Assembly: GCA_030743005.1 (NCBI GenBank)
Contig: JASLTG010000002.1
Location: forward strand, 95,218-159,217
DNA from: Acidimicrobiales bacterium
GTDB taxonomy: Bacteria; Actinomycetota; Acidimicrobiia; Acidimicrobiales; Poriferisodalaceae
DNA length: 64,000 bases
Direction of reading: 5' to 3'
Shown here: positions 33,716 to 42,492 of the stretch, one piece after another
How the letters are laid out: the number at the start of each line of letters is the position of its first letter
Position numbering within the stretch: position 1 is the first letter of the stretch
Position numbers and translations under genes: made by a program
Notes under the pieces: model-generated
The model's input: only the letters and a program-made list of their open reading frames with translations
The model's database searches: none
Told to the model about the DNA's origin: nothing

Positions 33716-34396
33716 TTATTCGATTTCCTCTTCCCACGGTCTAGACCGCGGGTCGTCATATCGAACTCCCGTCGTTCGTCCTTCAATCGCTGCGAAGGCA
33801 TCGTCGACCCAACTCTCTAATCCGGCTAGCGGTTCTGGTAGAGAATCGCGAGGAAACCATCCACAATCGCTAGTTTCCAAAGGGTGTGGTCTTAATTCGC
33901 CGCCAACCGCCCGGCAATGAAACACCATCGAAAAAAGAGGGATACGTGTGAACCCTTGCCGCATCCCATCCACAACCGAAATCAGTGAGACAGGTTCGCA
34001 ATGAATACCCGTTTCCTCGTAAACCTCTTTCATCGCAACTTCAACCGGTGAATAACCAATATCAGCCCACCCAGTCGGATAGAGCCACACGCCACTGTCA
34101 GCTCGCTGGACAAGAAGAATTTCGTTCTCGTCGTTACCTACAACAGCACCTACGGCGGCTTTTGGGGTCACGTAGCCGGCAACCCCTTGACCCACCATCT
34201 GCATCCATTCGGTCGCTACTGCCTCTGGGGCTATATTTCGGTCTGCAACACCCCGCATCTCGGAAGCAACTTTAAGGATCTCTTCGTAGCGCTCTCTTTC
34301 GTAGAGGCTCTCGGTGAATCCCAATCCAGTCCGAGCGATACCCGCAAGGGTTTCGGCCCAGTTAAGTAGGTCTTGACCTGTCACTGACTCTGACAT
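33716..34396 (-). CDS. NUDIX hydrolase with N-terminal NUDIX_5 domain
   Basis: 226 aa. An N-terminal helical domain (about 1-65, DLLNWAETLAGIARTGLGFTESLYERERYEE) of the nucleoside-diphosphate hydrolase type precedes a Nudix domain. The Nudix box reads GWADIGYSPVEVAMKEVYEE followed by TGI, so the first box Glu is Tyr and the usual Arg is Lys, while the EE pair is intact. Relatives hydrolyse ADP-ribose or other NDP-X compounds; the substrate here is unknown. It lies about 30 bases after glnD on the same strand. Confidence 0.88.
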   Translation of the reverse strand: MSESVTGQDLLNWAETLAGIARTGLGFTESLYERERYEEILKVASEMRGVADRNIAPEAVATEWMQMVGQGVAGYVTPKAAVGAVVGNDENEILLVQRADSGVWLYPTGWADIGYSPVEVAMKEVYEETGIHCEPVSLISVVDGMRQGFTRIPLFSMVFHCRAVGGELRPHPLETSDCGWFPRDSLPEPLAGLESWVDDAFAAIEGRTTGVRYDDPRSRPWEEEIE

Positions 34397-34429
34397 CCGC
34401 GAGAGGTTAGTCGCGCTCTTTGACCCTAG

Positions 34430-36715
34430 TTACTCGACCCTCATCAATGAGTGTCGCAGCGCTGCTTCAATTTCTCGTCTGTGTAAGTCATCCAACGTGG
34501 GGCCATCAGAGCTAGTTACATAAAACGTGTCGACAACTTCATTAGAGATTGTCTGAATCTTGGCCGAACGTATGTCAAGTCCCATTTCAGCGAGAGTCCT
34601 CGTCAAGTGATACAGAACTCCAATATGGTCTTCGGTTCGCACTTCGATAATGGTTGCATCTGTCGCGGATTCAATATCAAAAATGACGCTAGTTCCAACC
34701 GGTTTCGCAGCTAATGCAGTTCGTCGTCGATAGACCCTTGCTCTTTCGGCAATTCGCGCATCGATCGCTAGGTGCCCGTGCAAGCATTGATGAATATCGT
34801 CGGTGACCCGTTCCCAGTCCACTGGAGTATCAGGCTCGGCAACTCTGAATTGAGAGATCGCCATGCCAGCATCGCTTGAGTAGGCATCTGCCTGCAGGAC
34901 ATCTAAACCGCGCAGAGCAAGAGCACCGGCGGCCCTACTAAATATTCCGGCTCGGTCCGGCGCGACGATCGTGACCGTGTCACCGGATCCTTGGACAACT
35001 GTTTCCTCTTCAGCCATCAGCCCTTCAAGTTGGTCAGTGATAAATGACCGCCTCTTACGGCGCGTCGATCCATCAGTGGATATGAAGTCTGCTGTGCCTT
35101 CAGCGAGCGTTTCGACCAGGTGCGCTTTCCAATCACCCCATGCAGTCGGGCCAGTCGCGATTGAATCAGCCTCAGTTAAAGCAGCCAATAGCTCTAAGAA
35201 TTCAACTGTTTGTACCTTCTCAGCCACAGTCCGGATTGTCTGAAGGTCTTCTAAGTCTCGCCGCGTTGCTATGTCAGGCAACAGCAAGTGGTGTTCCACG
35301 AGGCGGCTCAACACCTCAGCGTCTTCTTTGGGGAAACCGCAACGAGAAGCTATGGGTCCAATAAGACGCATACCCACTTCTGTGTGGTCCCCGGGATAAC
35401 CCTTACCTACATCGTGTAATAGTGCTGCCACCAATAACAGGTCCGGCCGCCGCACACGATGCGTTAAACGCGCTGCTTCTGCCACTGTTTCCAAGAGATG
35501 TCTATCTACAGTAAAGCGGTGGTAAACGTTCCGTTGCGGACGCGACCGATTTGGAGTCCATTCCGGTAACAGATGAGTCCAGACTTCGAAATAGTCAAGA
35601 GATTCAATTACGGGAATCGCTCTGTGTCCCCCTTTCAGTAGCTCTACAAATAAATCGCGGGCTCCTTGGGGCCAAGGGTCAGGAAGATCAGCTTGACGTT
35701 CTGCAAAGAGGCCGAGTGATTCCCTTGCTAGAGGCAGGCCCGAGTACATTGCTTGCACTGCCGCATGCAGCACCAGCAAGGGGTCTGTCGACGGGTCGCC
35801 TAAGACGACGATTTCATTATCGGCAACTGTTAGACCCGCTACCTCTATTTCGACAGAAGTTTCTTCGGTTGATTCTCGGTCTATGTGTCGCCAAGTCTCG
35901 TCACTCAAATAAGCGACGGTCCTAGCCGCTGCTGCCACTCGACCCATCAAGACGTCTGCGTCATCGTCGCCGAGGGCTGCGGCGACCGAGTCTTGTTCTT
36001 CGAGGAGCAATACGTCCCCCCGTTTTCCACTGATCCTATGCAACTCAACGCGGGCCTCTAACAAGATTTGGTAGGCCTCGGCTAATCGCTCATGGTCGTG
36101 GGTAAGGACCTCGATCCCAGCCCGAACGGCCCAATCGATGGCGTGAACATCTCGCAGCCCTCCTCGACCTTCTTTCAGGTCAGGCTCTAGGAGAAACGCG
36201 ACTTCACCTGAAAGTCGATGGCGACGATTTACGTTGCGAGCCAACTCATCTAGACGGTCCAGTCCGTGTGTCACCCACTGCTGTTCATTACGGGTCAATA
36301 GTTCTTCTAGGAGAGTCGAATCTCCAGCGACAAGACGCGCGTTTAGCAAACTCGTCGCGGTCTCAAGGTCTGTTGATGCCAGCCTTAACGTTTGTTCGAC
36401 TGATCGTACCGAATGACCTAATTTGAAGCCTTCGTCCCATAGCGGATACCAAATTCGATCAGCGAGAGAGTCGACATCATCTCTGTCCTGATGGATCAGC
36501 ATCAAGTCAAGATCACTTGAAGGGGCGAGCTCTGCACGTCCATATCCACCCAATGCAACCAAAGCAACGCCGTCACCGTCTCGGACTTCTCGTACATACA
36601 GATCGACTAAGAACTCATCGGTGATGTCTGACAGCGCTTTCGGGATTTCCCGTGCGGCGAGACCTTGGTCACCAATAACTTTTTCCCGCCGGCGAACAAG
36701 ACTGCTTTCACTCAT
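34430..36715 (-). CDS. glnD: PII uridylyltransferase/uridylyl-removing enzyme
   Basis: Nitrogen sensor that adds UMP (AMP in some actinobacteria) to PII and removes it. Order: nucleotidyltransferase domain with GGYGRAELAPSSDLDLML, a linker domain, an HD hydrolase domain with LLHDVGKGYPGDHTEVG, then two ACT domains (TIVAPDRAGIFSRAAGALAL and EVRTEDHIGVLYHLTRTLAE). About 761 aa from the ATG chosen, which overlaps the stop of the upstream unknown gene by a few bases. No glnB or amtB is in the window, unlike the common amtB-glnB-glnD order. Confidence 0.93.
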   Translation of the reverse strand: MSESSLVRRREKVIGDQGLAAREIPKALSDITDEFLVDLYVREVRDGDGVALVALGGYGRAELAPSSDLDLMLIHQDRDDVDSLADRIWYPLWDEGFKLGHSVRSVEQTLRLASTDLETATSLLNARLVAGDSTLLEELLTRNEQQWVTHGLDRLDELARNVNRRHRLSGEVAFLLEPDLKEGRGGLRDVHAIDWAVRAGIEVLTHDHERLAEAYQILLEARVELHRISGKRGDVLLLEEQDSVAAALGDDDADVLMGRVAAAARTVAYLSDETWRHIDRESTEETSVEIEVAGLTVADNEIVVLGDPSTDPLLVLHAAVQAMYSGLPLARESLGLFAERQADLPDPWPQGARDLFVELLKGGHRAIPVIESLDYFEVWTHLLPEWTPNRSRPQRNVYHRFTVDRHLLETVAEAARLTHRVRRPDLLLVAALLHDVGKGYPGDHTEVGMRLIGPIASRCGFPKEDAEVLSRLVEHHLLLPDIATRRDLEDLQTIRTVAEKVQTVEFLELLAALTEADSIATGPTAWGDWKAHLVETLAEGTADFISTDGSTRRKRRSFITDQLEGLMAEEETVVQGSGDTVTIVAPDRAGIFSRAAGALALRGLDVLQADAYSSDAGMAISQFRVAEPDTPVDWERVTDDIHQCLHGHLAIDARIAERARVYRRRTALAAKPVGTSVIFDIESATDATIIEVRTEDHIGVLYHLTRTLAEMGLDIRSAKIQTISNEVVDTFYVTSSDGPTLDDLHRREIEAALRHSLMRVE

Positions 36716-37007
36716 CGGACACCCCAAGAAGGGTTGGTAGCCGTTTAAAGAAAATCGAACGTGGTAACGCTTCTGTGCATCCCGCTGCTTTCGCAGCATC
36801 CAGAGTTTCTGTGTCTATGTGCGGAGCAAAACCAATTACTTGTGACCGCAAAGGAAGATGCTCGAGGGCTTGCGATCGTGATAGATCCACGAAAACCAGA
36901 TCAGCATCTACAGACTCCAGCTCTTTCAAGCTCTGCACAATTTGCACGCCATCTCCGAAACGACTTCGGTCCATTAAATTGGGAACATAGGCGGCTATTC
37001 GAGGCAT
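36708..37007 (-). CDS. Unknown small protein, receiver-like fold
   Basis: 99 aa, not recognised with certainty. It looks like an alternating beta/alpha protein: RIAAYVPNLMDRSRF, DADLVFVDLSRS, SQVIGFAPHID, DAAKAAGCTEALPRSIFF. The pattern resembles a response-regulator receiver (Asp after the third strand, FVDLSR; a Gly-rich turn at the end), but the full phosphorylation site is not present. It starts one base inside the stop of the 152-residue gene (TGATG) and overlaps glnD by 8 bases, so it belongs to a tightly coupled larE-to-glnD series. Confidence 0.6.
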   Translation of the reverse strand: MPRIAAYVPNLMDRSRFGDGVQIVQSLKELESVDADLVFVDLSRSQALEHLPLRSQVIGFAPHIDTETLDAAKAAGCTEALPRSIFFKRLPTLLGVSDE

Positions 37008-37465
37008 CACGACTTAGTTTCTCGGCGCTGGGCCAGATGAGAGTGGGCTTTCGCTGCACCCCACGCTATTCCTAATTCATGCGAGGTTTTCCCAAAGTCA
37101 AGGAAAGCTGTCGGTGTCAACCCATATACATCTTCAGGAAAAGTGGTTTCCAAATATTCGTCTCGCTGAACATGGGGAACGCTATTTCGAGTCAAAACTT
37201 CTGTCGGATACTGCGAAGCACCGCGAAGAATTGACATCGGATTGACCTGTTGTTGCGCGACGTCAGCCTCTAATAATTGTCGCACGAGAGGCCCTATCTC
37301 GGCCCTGCAACTTTCACCGGCTAGCCGTGCTTCATCGGCTATGACCTGAGGCCACTCTCCTGTCCATGCTTGATAGACGTTACGGATCGAATCTTCGACC
37401 CATACAGGTAACGCAACTTCTAATTCTTGAGCGAGCTCCGACCCGATTTCTTGCAATCGATTCAT
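37007..37465 (-). CDS. Conserved unknown protein (152 aa)
   Basis: Not recognised. Helical, acidic; N-terminal half LVRQLLEADVAQQQVNPMSILRGASQ... resembles small actinobacterial proteins of unknown role, with a distinctive YPTEVLTRNSVPHVQRD and FPEDVYGLTPTAFLDFG tail ending in a His/Ala-rich stretch AWGAAKAHSHL. No signal peptide or membrane segment. Start overlaps larE stop by four bases (ATGA). Linkage to glnD and larE is the only functional clue. Confidence 0.65.
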   Translation of the reverse strand: MNRLQEIGSELAQELEVALPVWVEDSIRNVYQAWTGEWPQVIADEARLAGESCRAEIGPLVRQLLEADVAQQQVNPMSILRGASQYPTEVLTRNSVPHVQRDEYLETTFPEDVYGLTPTAFLDFGKTSHELGIAWGAAKAHSHLAQRRETKS

Positions 37466-38256
37466 TGGATCGAACGGTTCAAATTTCCCGAGCGGAAACC
37501 TTCCAAGTCCAGGGTGACGTACTGATAACCGACCGACTGAACAGCTTCCACAATTTCAATTCTGCGATCCAACGCCATAGACAACTGAGCTAGGTCCAGT
37601 TCCAGTCGAGCAACTTCCCCATAATCTCGCACTCGAAGTTGATGGAAACCCAAATCCTTCAGGGCCGATTCAGCACGATCTAACCGCCGCAATAACGGAA
37701 CACTGACTTGTGTCCCGTAAGGAATCCGAGAAGCCAAACACGCCGCCGCCGGCTTATCCCAGGTCCGGAGCCCCAACTTTTTACTGTGTTCCCTCACGTC
37801 TTTTTTTGAGAATCCGGCTTCGACCAACGGAAACCGCGCGTGGCGTTCTTCAGCCGCAGATTGTCCTGGCCGATGATCACCAAGATCATCAGTGTTAACT
37901 CCCAATACGACAACCAGTTCATGCTCATCAGCGACCGGCTTCACAACATCCATAAGCGCCGACTTGCAGTGGTAACAACGATCACTGTCATTAACACGAT
38001 ATGCGGCGTTGTCCATTTCAGTGGTCTCTACAGGCGACCAGTTGAGTCCCCATTCTTGAGCTAAGGAAGCACAATCTTCTAACTCGCTTTCCGCAAGACT
38101 CGGTGACACCGCAGTGAAGCACCGAACAGCCTCAGATCCCAAAGTGTCGTTGGCAACCCAGGCAAGAAAAGCAGAATCTGCTCCCCCGCTGAAAGCGACC
38201 AGCACGCGTTGTAACCCTTGAAGGTTGCTTCGGAGCGCTTCAAGGTCAGCTGACAT
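37462..38256 (-). CDS. larE: ATP-dependent sacrificial sulfur transferase LarE
   Basis: PP-loop enzyme that donates sulfur from its own cysteine during synthesis of the nickel-pincer cofactor of lactate racemase. The ATP-binding loop is AFSGGADS (residues 21-28), CYHCKSAL at 94-101, and the sulfur-donating Cys is in AACLASRIPYGT (Cys173). 264 aa is standard. larA, larB and larC are not present here, so it is an orphan in this window and its sulfur may go elsewhere. Its start overlaps the acyl-CoA dehydrogenase stop by one base (TAATG). Confidence 0.9.
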   Translation of the reverse strand: MSADLEALRSNLQGLQRVLVAFSGGADSAFLAWVANDTLGSEAVRCFTAVSPSLAESELEDCASLAQEWGLNWSPVETTEMDNAAYRVNDSDRCYHCKSALMDVVKPVADEHELVVVLGVNTDDLGDHRPGQSAAEERHARFPLVEAGFSKKDVREHSKKLGLRTWDKPAAACLASRIPYGTQVSVPLLRRLDRAESALKDLGFHQLRVRDYGEVARLELDLAQLSMALDRRIEIVEAVQSVGYQYVTLDLEGFRSGNLNRSIQ

Positions 38257-40052
38257 TACAGCCGATCATTGGGAATAGTGAAGAAACGATCGGCTCCTTG
38301 CGTGATTGTTGGGACGAGGCCCGCAACAGTCGGAAGTATCTGCTCCGCGTAGAACAACGCGATAGTGATCTTGTCATTGAGGAAGTCGGGGTCACCTTTG
38401 CCCGATTCGAGAAGTTCTTGTGCTACCTGAGCCGACCGCGCCAGGTAATAAGCACCGACAACGACACCGGCTACGCGCATGAAGGGAACTGAACCCGCCG
38501 CCGCATCATTGGGTTGCCCGGCGAGTCTCCCTCCCAACCAGACCGCCGCCTCGCGGAACTGCTCTTTCCCATCCAACAACGCCTGCCCCATAGAACAAAG
38601 ACGATCATCTTCAGCGAGTTGCTCCGCCAAATCGCCGATTTCAGAGATGAACCTTTCTAATACCTGCCCTCCGCCAAGCGGCAGTTTCCGGAACACCAAG
38701 TCAGCTGCTTGAATCCCATTAGTGCCTTCATAAATAGGGGCGATCCGCACGTCTCGCCAATGCTGTGCGGCACCCGTCTCCTCGACGTAACCCATTCCTC
38801 CATGTGTTTGGACACCTAAAGAGGTCATCTCTACGCCCAGGTCCGTGCCCCAGCCCTTAGATATCGGAGTCAGCACCGCGGTTAAAGAATCCCAATATTC
38901 ACGCTCGGTTTCATCTCGACTACTGTTCGCAAAATCGATAGCAGCAGCGTTCGCGTACATGACGCATCGCATGGCCTCGGTATTCGCACGCATAGTCATC
39001 AGCATCCGACGAACGTCTGCATGGTCGGCTATAGGTGATGATTCACCAGCTTCAAGTTGAGCTCCGATTGCCTTGCCTTGCTTTCTGTCGAGTGAATATT
39101 GACGGGCTTGCTGATATGAACGATCAGTTAGCGAGAGACCTTGAAGCCCTACTGACAATCGAGCGTTATTCATCATCGTGAACATGGCTCGCATTCCGGT
39201 GTTTTCCTCACCGACCATCCAGCCCACGGCTCCACTTTCGTCGCCGTAAGACATGACGCAGGTGGGACTCGCATGTATCCCAATCTTGTGCTCACTTGAA
39301 ACAACACGCAGATCGTTTCGCTCTCCAACGCTCCCATCGTCATTCACCAAAAATTTCGGAACTATGAAGAGACTGATGCCCTTCGTTCCCGGCGGGGCAT
39401 CCGGAGTTCGAGCCAAAACTAGGTGAATAATATTTTCCGACAGTTCGTGTTCACCATATGTAATAAAGATTTTGGTCCCAGAAACTAACCATGTCCCATC
39501 TTCTTGAGGGACCGCTTTCGTAGTCAAAGCTCCCACATCAGATCCAGCATGGGGCTCAGTAAGGTTCATAGTTCCCGACCATTCCCCGCTAATCATCTTT
39601 GGAAGATAAATCTCTTGCAACGTTTCACTGGCATGGTGACTAATCGCGTCGATTGCTCCCTGAGTTAGCAACGGGCAAAGGCTGAAAGCCATGTTCGAAG
39701 CAGTCATCATTTCCTGCACTGCTACACCAACGCACCATGGCATCCCACCACCACCGTGGCTCTCATCCAGAGCTATCCCGTTCCACCCAGCTTCAACAAA
39801 CCTTGCATAGGCCTCTGCGAAGCCATCGGGGTGAAATATTTGGCCGTTCTCAACAACTATTCCCTCTTGGTCACCTTTTTGGTTGAGGGGAGCCAGCTGC
39901 TCCTCCATGAAACGGGCTGCCTCATCCAAGACACCTTCGACCGTTTCAAGATCGGCATGGCCATACCCTTCTCGACTAGCCAACTCGGATAGATCCGCGA
40001 TGTGCTCCAAGACGAACAACATGTCGTCGGTGGGTGCTCTGTAATCAGACAT
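38256..40052 (-). CDS. Acyl-CoA dehydrogenase (long form)
   Basis: Large ACAD of 598 aa, in the FadE5/DmdC-like subgroup that has an extra C-terminal domain. Motifs: substrate/FAD region GTMNLTEPHAGSDVGALTTKA, SGTKIFITYGEHEL and the late FAD motif GGMGYVEETGAAQHWRDVRI, then APIYEGTNGIQAADLVFRKL. A good AGGAGG ribosome-binding site precedes the ATG. It catalyses the first step of acyl-CoA beta-oxidation; chain specificity is not known. It heads the coupled larE series and diverges from a small unknown gene. Confidence 0.92.
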   Translation of the reverse strand: MSDYRAPTDDMLFVLEHIADLSELASREGYGHADLETVEGVLDEAARFMEEQLAPLNQKGDQEGIVVENGQIFHPDGFAEAYARFVEAGWNGIALDESHGGGGMPWCVGVAVQEMMTASNMAFSLCPLLTQGAIDAISHHASETLQEIYLPKMISGEWSGTMNLTEPHAGSDVGALTTKAVPQEDGTWLVSGTKIFITYGEHELSENIIHLVLARTPDAPPGTKGISLFIVPKFLVNDDGSVGERNDLRVVSSEHKIGIHASPTCVMSYGDESGAVGWMVGEENTGMRAMFTMMNNARLSVGLQGLSLTDRSYQQARQYSLDRKQGKAIGAQLEAGESSPIADHADVRRMLMTMRANTEAMRCVMYANAAAIDFANSSRDETEREYWDSLTAVLTPISKGWGTDLGVEMTSLGVQTHGGMGYVEETGAAQHWRDVRIAPIYEGTNGIQAADLVFRKLPLGGGQVLERFISEIGDLAEQLAEDDRLCSMGQALLDGKEQFREAAVWLGGRLAGQPNDAAAGSVPFMRVAGVVVGAYYLARSAQVAQELLESGKGDPDFLNDKITIALFYAEQILPTVAGLVPTITQGADRFFTIPNDRL

Positions 40053-40127
40053 CGTTGCCTCCTAACTACAGGTTATTAGGCCGACGGCCGTTGAGGAATT
40101 GTAAAAGAGTGATGAGAAGATAAAAAG

Positions 40128-40532
40128 ATGCAACCCAAAAAATTTCGAAAGTTGCTGGTGTCTGGTCGAGCCACAGTTGGTTGGTTATCGGTCTTAGCTC
40201 CCAGCGTTATCGGCAAAGCCTGGAGAATCAACTCTCCCCTTTCTACCGAAACCAAATATGTGATCCGCTTATTTGGCATAAGGAACGCTGTTCTGGCCTA
40301 TCAGCTCTACCAAGCAGATCGGCCAGATGCAGAGGCTGAAGAAATAGAAGAAGCCCTTCGTCAAGGAATAGCCATAGATATTCTCGACCTCGCGTTTGTT
40401 TTGTTTGCTAGATCGCCCAAAGGAACGAAATCCTTTGGGCGAGCAATGCCGGCCCTTGCAGCCCTCATCGGCATCGTTCTGGGAATATTGGCTAGAGAAA
40501 GGTCAGAACTTTCGGAGGACCTAAATGACTGA
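40128..40532 (+). CDS. Unknown small membrane protein (134 aa)
   Basis: Not recognised. Three hydrophobic stretches (about 17-32, 82-96 and 106-122: VLAPSVIGKAW, IDILDLAFVLFA, ALAALIGIVLGILA) suggest a small membrane protein with an acidic middle (ADRPDAEAEEIEEALRQ). Its coding sequence contains a perfect 12-bp inverted repeat. Its stop overlaps the next start by 8 bases, making a two-gene unit with another unknown. No clear ribosome-binding site. Confidence 0.6.
   Translation: MQPKKFRKLLVSGRATVGWLSVLAPSVIGKAWRINSPLSTETKYVIRLFGIRNAVLAYQLYQADRPDAEAEEIEEALRQGIAIDILDLAFVLFARSPKGTKSFGRAMPALAALIGIVLGILARERSELSEDLND
40413..40442 (+). repeat. Perfect 12-bp inverted repeat inside coding sequence
   Basis: Arms TCGCCCAAAGGA and TCCTTTGGGCGA flank a 6-base spacer (ACGAAA). 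It is unusually strong for coding DNA, encodes SPKGTKSFG in frame, and is not followed by a T run. Confidence 0.7.
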
Positions 40533-40926
40533 GCAGTCAAACGATTCATCGGCGATGGCAACGCCAACTTTGGTTCTAGTTCCTTGGAGCGGCACTTGGG
40601 ATACTGATGACCCAGATGCCAATTTCAAAGAAGAAGTGGTCGCTTATGGCCTACTGGATCCCTTAGAAACACTCGGCGGTTTATCAAAGAGACTCGGCAT
40701 ACCGGTTGGTGGATTAGCCAGGTACGTACTTGCTAAGTGGGCTACTGGTGGGAGCGAGGGGATGTTGCATGTCGGTGGCACAACAGTCCAACGCATGCAC
40801 AATGCGTGCCGAAAAGCAGAAAAGTCCGACACCACTGAGGCTCGGCTCGCTGCTTATGACGAGTTGCGTCAAATTGTTGAATGGTTATGGGTCCCACTTG
40901 AAGATCCGCAGACCTACAACAACTAG
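40525..40926 (+). CDS. Unknown soluble protein (133 aa), DUF6027-like
   Basis: Not firmly recognised; it may match the actinobacterial DUF6027 family. Motifs: PWSGTWDTDDPDANFKEEVV, YGLLDPLETLGGLSKRLGIP and VGGLARYVLAKWATGGSE, followed by a helical tail. The middle looks like a small helix-turn-helix-like region but DNA binding is not supported. Coupled to the small membrane protein upstream. Its stop nearly touches the stop of chdC on the other strand. Confidence 0.6.
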   Translation: MTEQSNDSSAMATPTLVLVPWSGTWDTDDPDANFKEEVVAYGLLDPLETLGGLSKRLGIPVGGLARYVLAKWATGGSEGMLHVGGTTVQRMHNACRKAEKSDTTEARLAAYDELRQIVEWLWVPLEDPQTYNN

Positions 40927-40929
40927 ACC

Positions 40930-41619
40930 TCACCCATTCAGCACCTGTGGAACGACTACTTCCACCTCGTCAAGCAAACCGGTGTAGAAAGCACCGAATT
41001 CGCCGTATATCGCAGAGGCCTCGTCGTAACGCATCGTATACACGACCTCTTTAAGGTCATCTAGGTGTTCAGCGAACAGCGTGACACCCCATTCGTAGTC
41101 GTCGACACCTGTCGAACCAGTCACTACCTGCAGGATCCGCCCGCGAAAATTTCTTCCCGATTTTCCATGTTCATACATGAGTTCTCGTCGAGTCTCATAC
41201 TCCAGGGTGTACCAATTACCTTGCTCTTCTCGACGTTTCGACATTGGGTAGAAACAAAAGGCATGCTTATTTTCTGGCGGAAGCTCTGGATGTAGTCGAG
41301 GCATCTTCATTTCTTCTGGCAGATCTGGTGCGTATTCAGATGTTTCGGTCATTGAGACGTAGCTATCAGCTACAACCAACCCGGCTTGCTGAAGCTTGCT
41401 TTGCAAACTCCGAAGTCTCCATAAGTCTGGTCCTAGCGCCATGAACCCAATATCTGCTTTATGTCCAAACAGCGCAATACAAAGAACTTGATGGTCACCA
41501 TCTTGAATTTCTTTGACTGCAGCTATTATTCGCTGCTCGTCAGTCGTGTCAGTGACTTTGCAGAACAGGTGGAGAACGCCCCACCCAACTGATGTCGACA
41601 CATAGTGCGGTTGGGTCAT
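40930..41619 (-). CDS. chdC: Coproheme decarboxylase (heme synthase, HemQ)
   Basis: Peroxide-dependent enzyme that decarboxylates coproheme to heme b, the last step of the coproporphyrin-dependent pathway used by actinobacteria. It belongs to the chlorite-dismutase-like family. The catalytic Tyr124 and Lys128 lie in FYPMSKRR and the proximal heme His151 in LMYEHGKSGRNFRGR; GSTGVDDYEWGVTLF follows. 229 aa is normal. It is followed by nothing on its strand before unknown genes; fdhD lies 18 bases upstream. It completes the heme set with hemE and hemY. Confidence 0.95.
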   Translation of the reverse strand: MTQPHYVSTSVGWGVLHLFCKVTDTTDEQRIIAAVKEIQDGDHQVLCIALFGHKADIGFMALGPDLWRLRSLQSKLQQAGLVVADSYVSMTETSEYAPDLPEEMKMPRLHPELPPENKHAFCFYPMSKRREEQGNWYTLEYETRRELMYEHGKSGRNFRGRILQVVTGSTGVDDYEWGVTLFAEHLDDLKEVVYTMRYDEASAIYGEFGAFYTGLLDEVEVVVPQVLNG

Positions 41620-41636
41620 GCACTGATTTTAGGGGT

Positions 41637-42437
41637 CTATTGGTCGATCTCACCGGTGTAGATGTTCATTGAATCCTCGCGAGCGAACCCAATCAACGTC
41701 ATATTGGCTCTTTTTGCTAGTTCAACAGCAAGCGCACTGGGGGCAGATACGGCAATAAGGGTTCCAAAACCTCCAGCCCATGCCTTTTGCACCATTTCGA
41801 AACTGGCGCGCCCACTCACGAAAAGTCCCAGTTGCTTTGCATCAAATTTCTCTTGAAGAAAGCGGTTGCCGATGACTTTGTCAACGGCGTTGTGTCGACC
41901 AATGTCTTCACGCACCAACTCGATCGCACCGTCAGCCCCAAAAACTGCTGCCGCGTGAAGGCCTCCGGTCCGACTAAACATTTCCTGTTGAGCTTGAACT
42001 TCTTTCAACATTCGATTCAACGCCTGAACGTCAAAAGTAATTGCCTCGTTTATCGGAGTCATTCGTGTAGCCAATTCGGTCAACGCAACTGATCCGCACA
42101 GACCACATGATGAACTGACGTTGCCCAGCCGCGGCTTTGGAACCGGAGCTTGTCCGCCTGTCTCCACCGTCACGACATTGTATTCGTAGTCTGCAGCTGG
42201 CCCTTCGCCGCAGTAACGAACTCCTGTCACGGAGACATCTTCCAAAAGATTTTCCGCGGCACAAAAACCTACGGCGAGTTCATAGTCATGCCCTGGTGTG
42301 CGCATCGTGGTGGCGACCAGGTTTCCATCTAGTCGAATCTCAAGTGGTTCCTCGACCACCACTTCGTCTGGGAGTCGTGAGACCGCACCGCTGTGGATCC
42401 GTTGAATTATGAACTTTTCAGTTCGACCCCGCCTCAT
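41637..42437 (-). CDS. fdhD: Formate dehydrogenase accessory sulfurtransferase
   Basis: FdhD moves sulfur from a cysteine desulfurase to the molybdenum/tungsten cofactor of formate dehydrogenase. The functional CxxC motif is seen as Cys111 and Cys114 in SSSCGLCGSVAL; other motifs are LRTPGHDYELAVGF-like TMRTPGHDYELAVGF and EDIGRHNAVDKVIG. 266 aa is standard. No formate dehydrogenase gene is in the window. It is upstream of chdC on the same strand with an 18-base gap. Confidence 0.94.
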   Translation of the reverse strand: MRRGRTEKFIIQRIHSGAVSRLPDEVVVEEPLEIRLDGNLVATTMRTPGHDYELAVGFCAAENLLEDVSVTGVRYCGEGPAADYEYNVVTVETGGQAPVPKPRLGNVSSSCGLCGSVALTELATRMTPINEAITFDVQALNRMLKEVQAQQEMFSRTGGLHAAAVFGADGAIELVREDIGRHNAVDKVIGNRFLQEKFDAKQLGLFVSGRASFEMVQKAWAGGFGTLIAVSAPSALAVELAKRANMTLIGFAREDSMNIYTGEIDQ

Positions 42438-42492
42438 ATCGACAGGCTACTGCTGACCTCGGGTTTCTTCGCACACTCGGTTATCTGATTCA

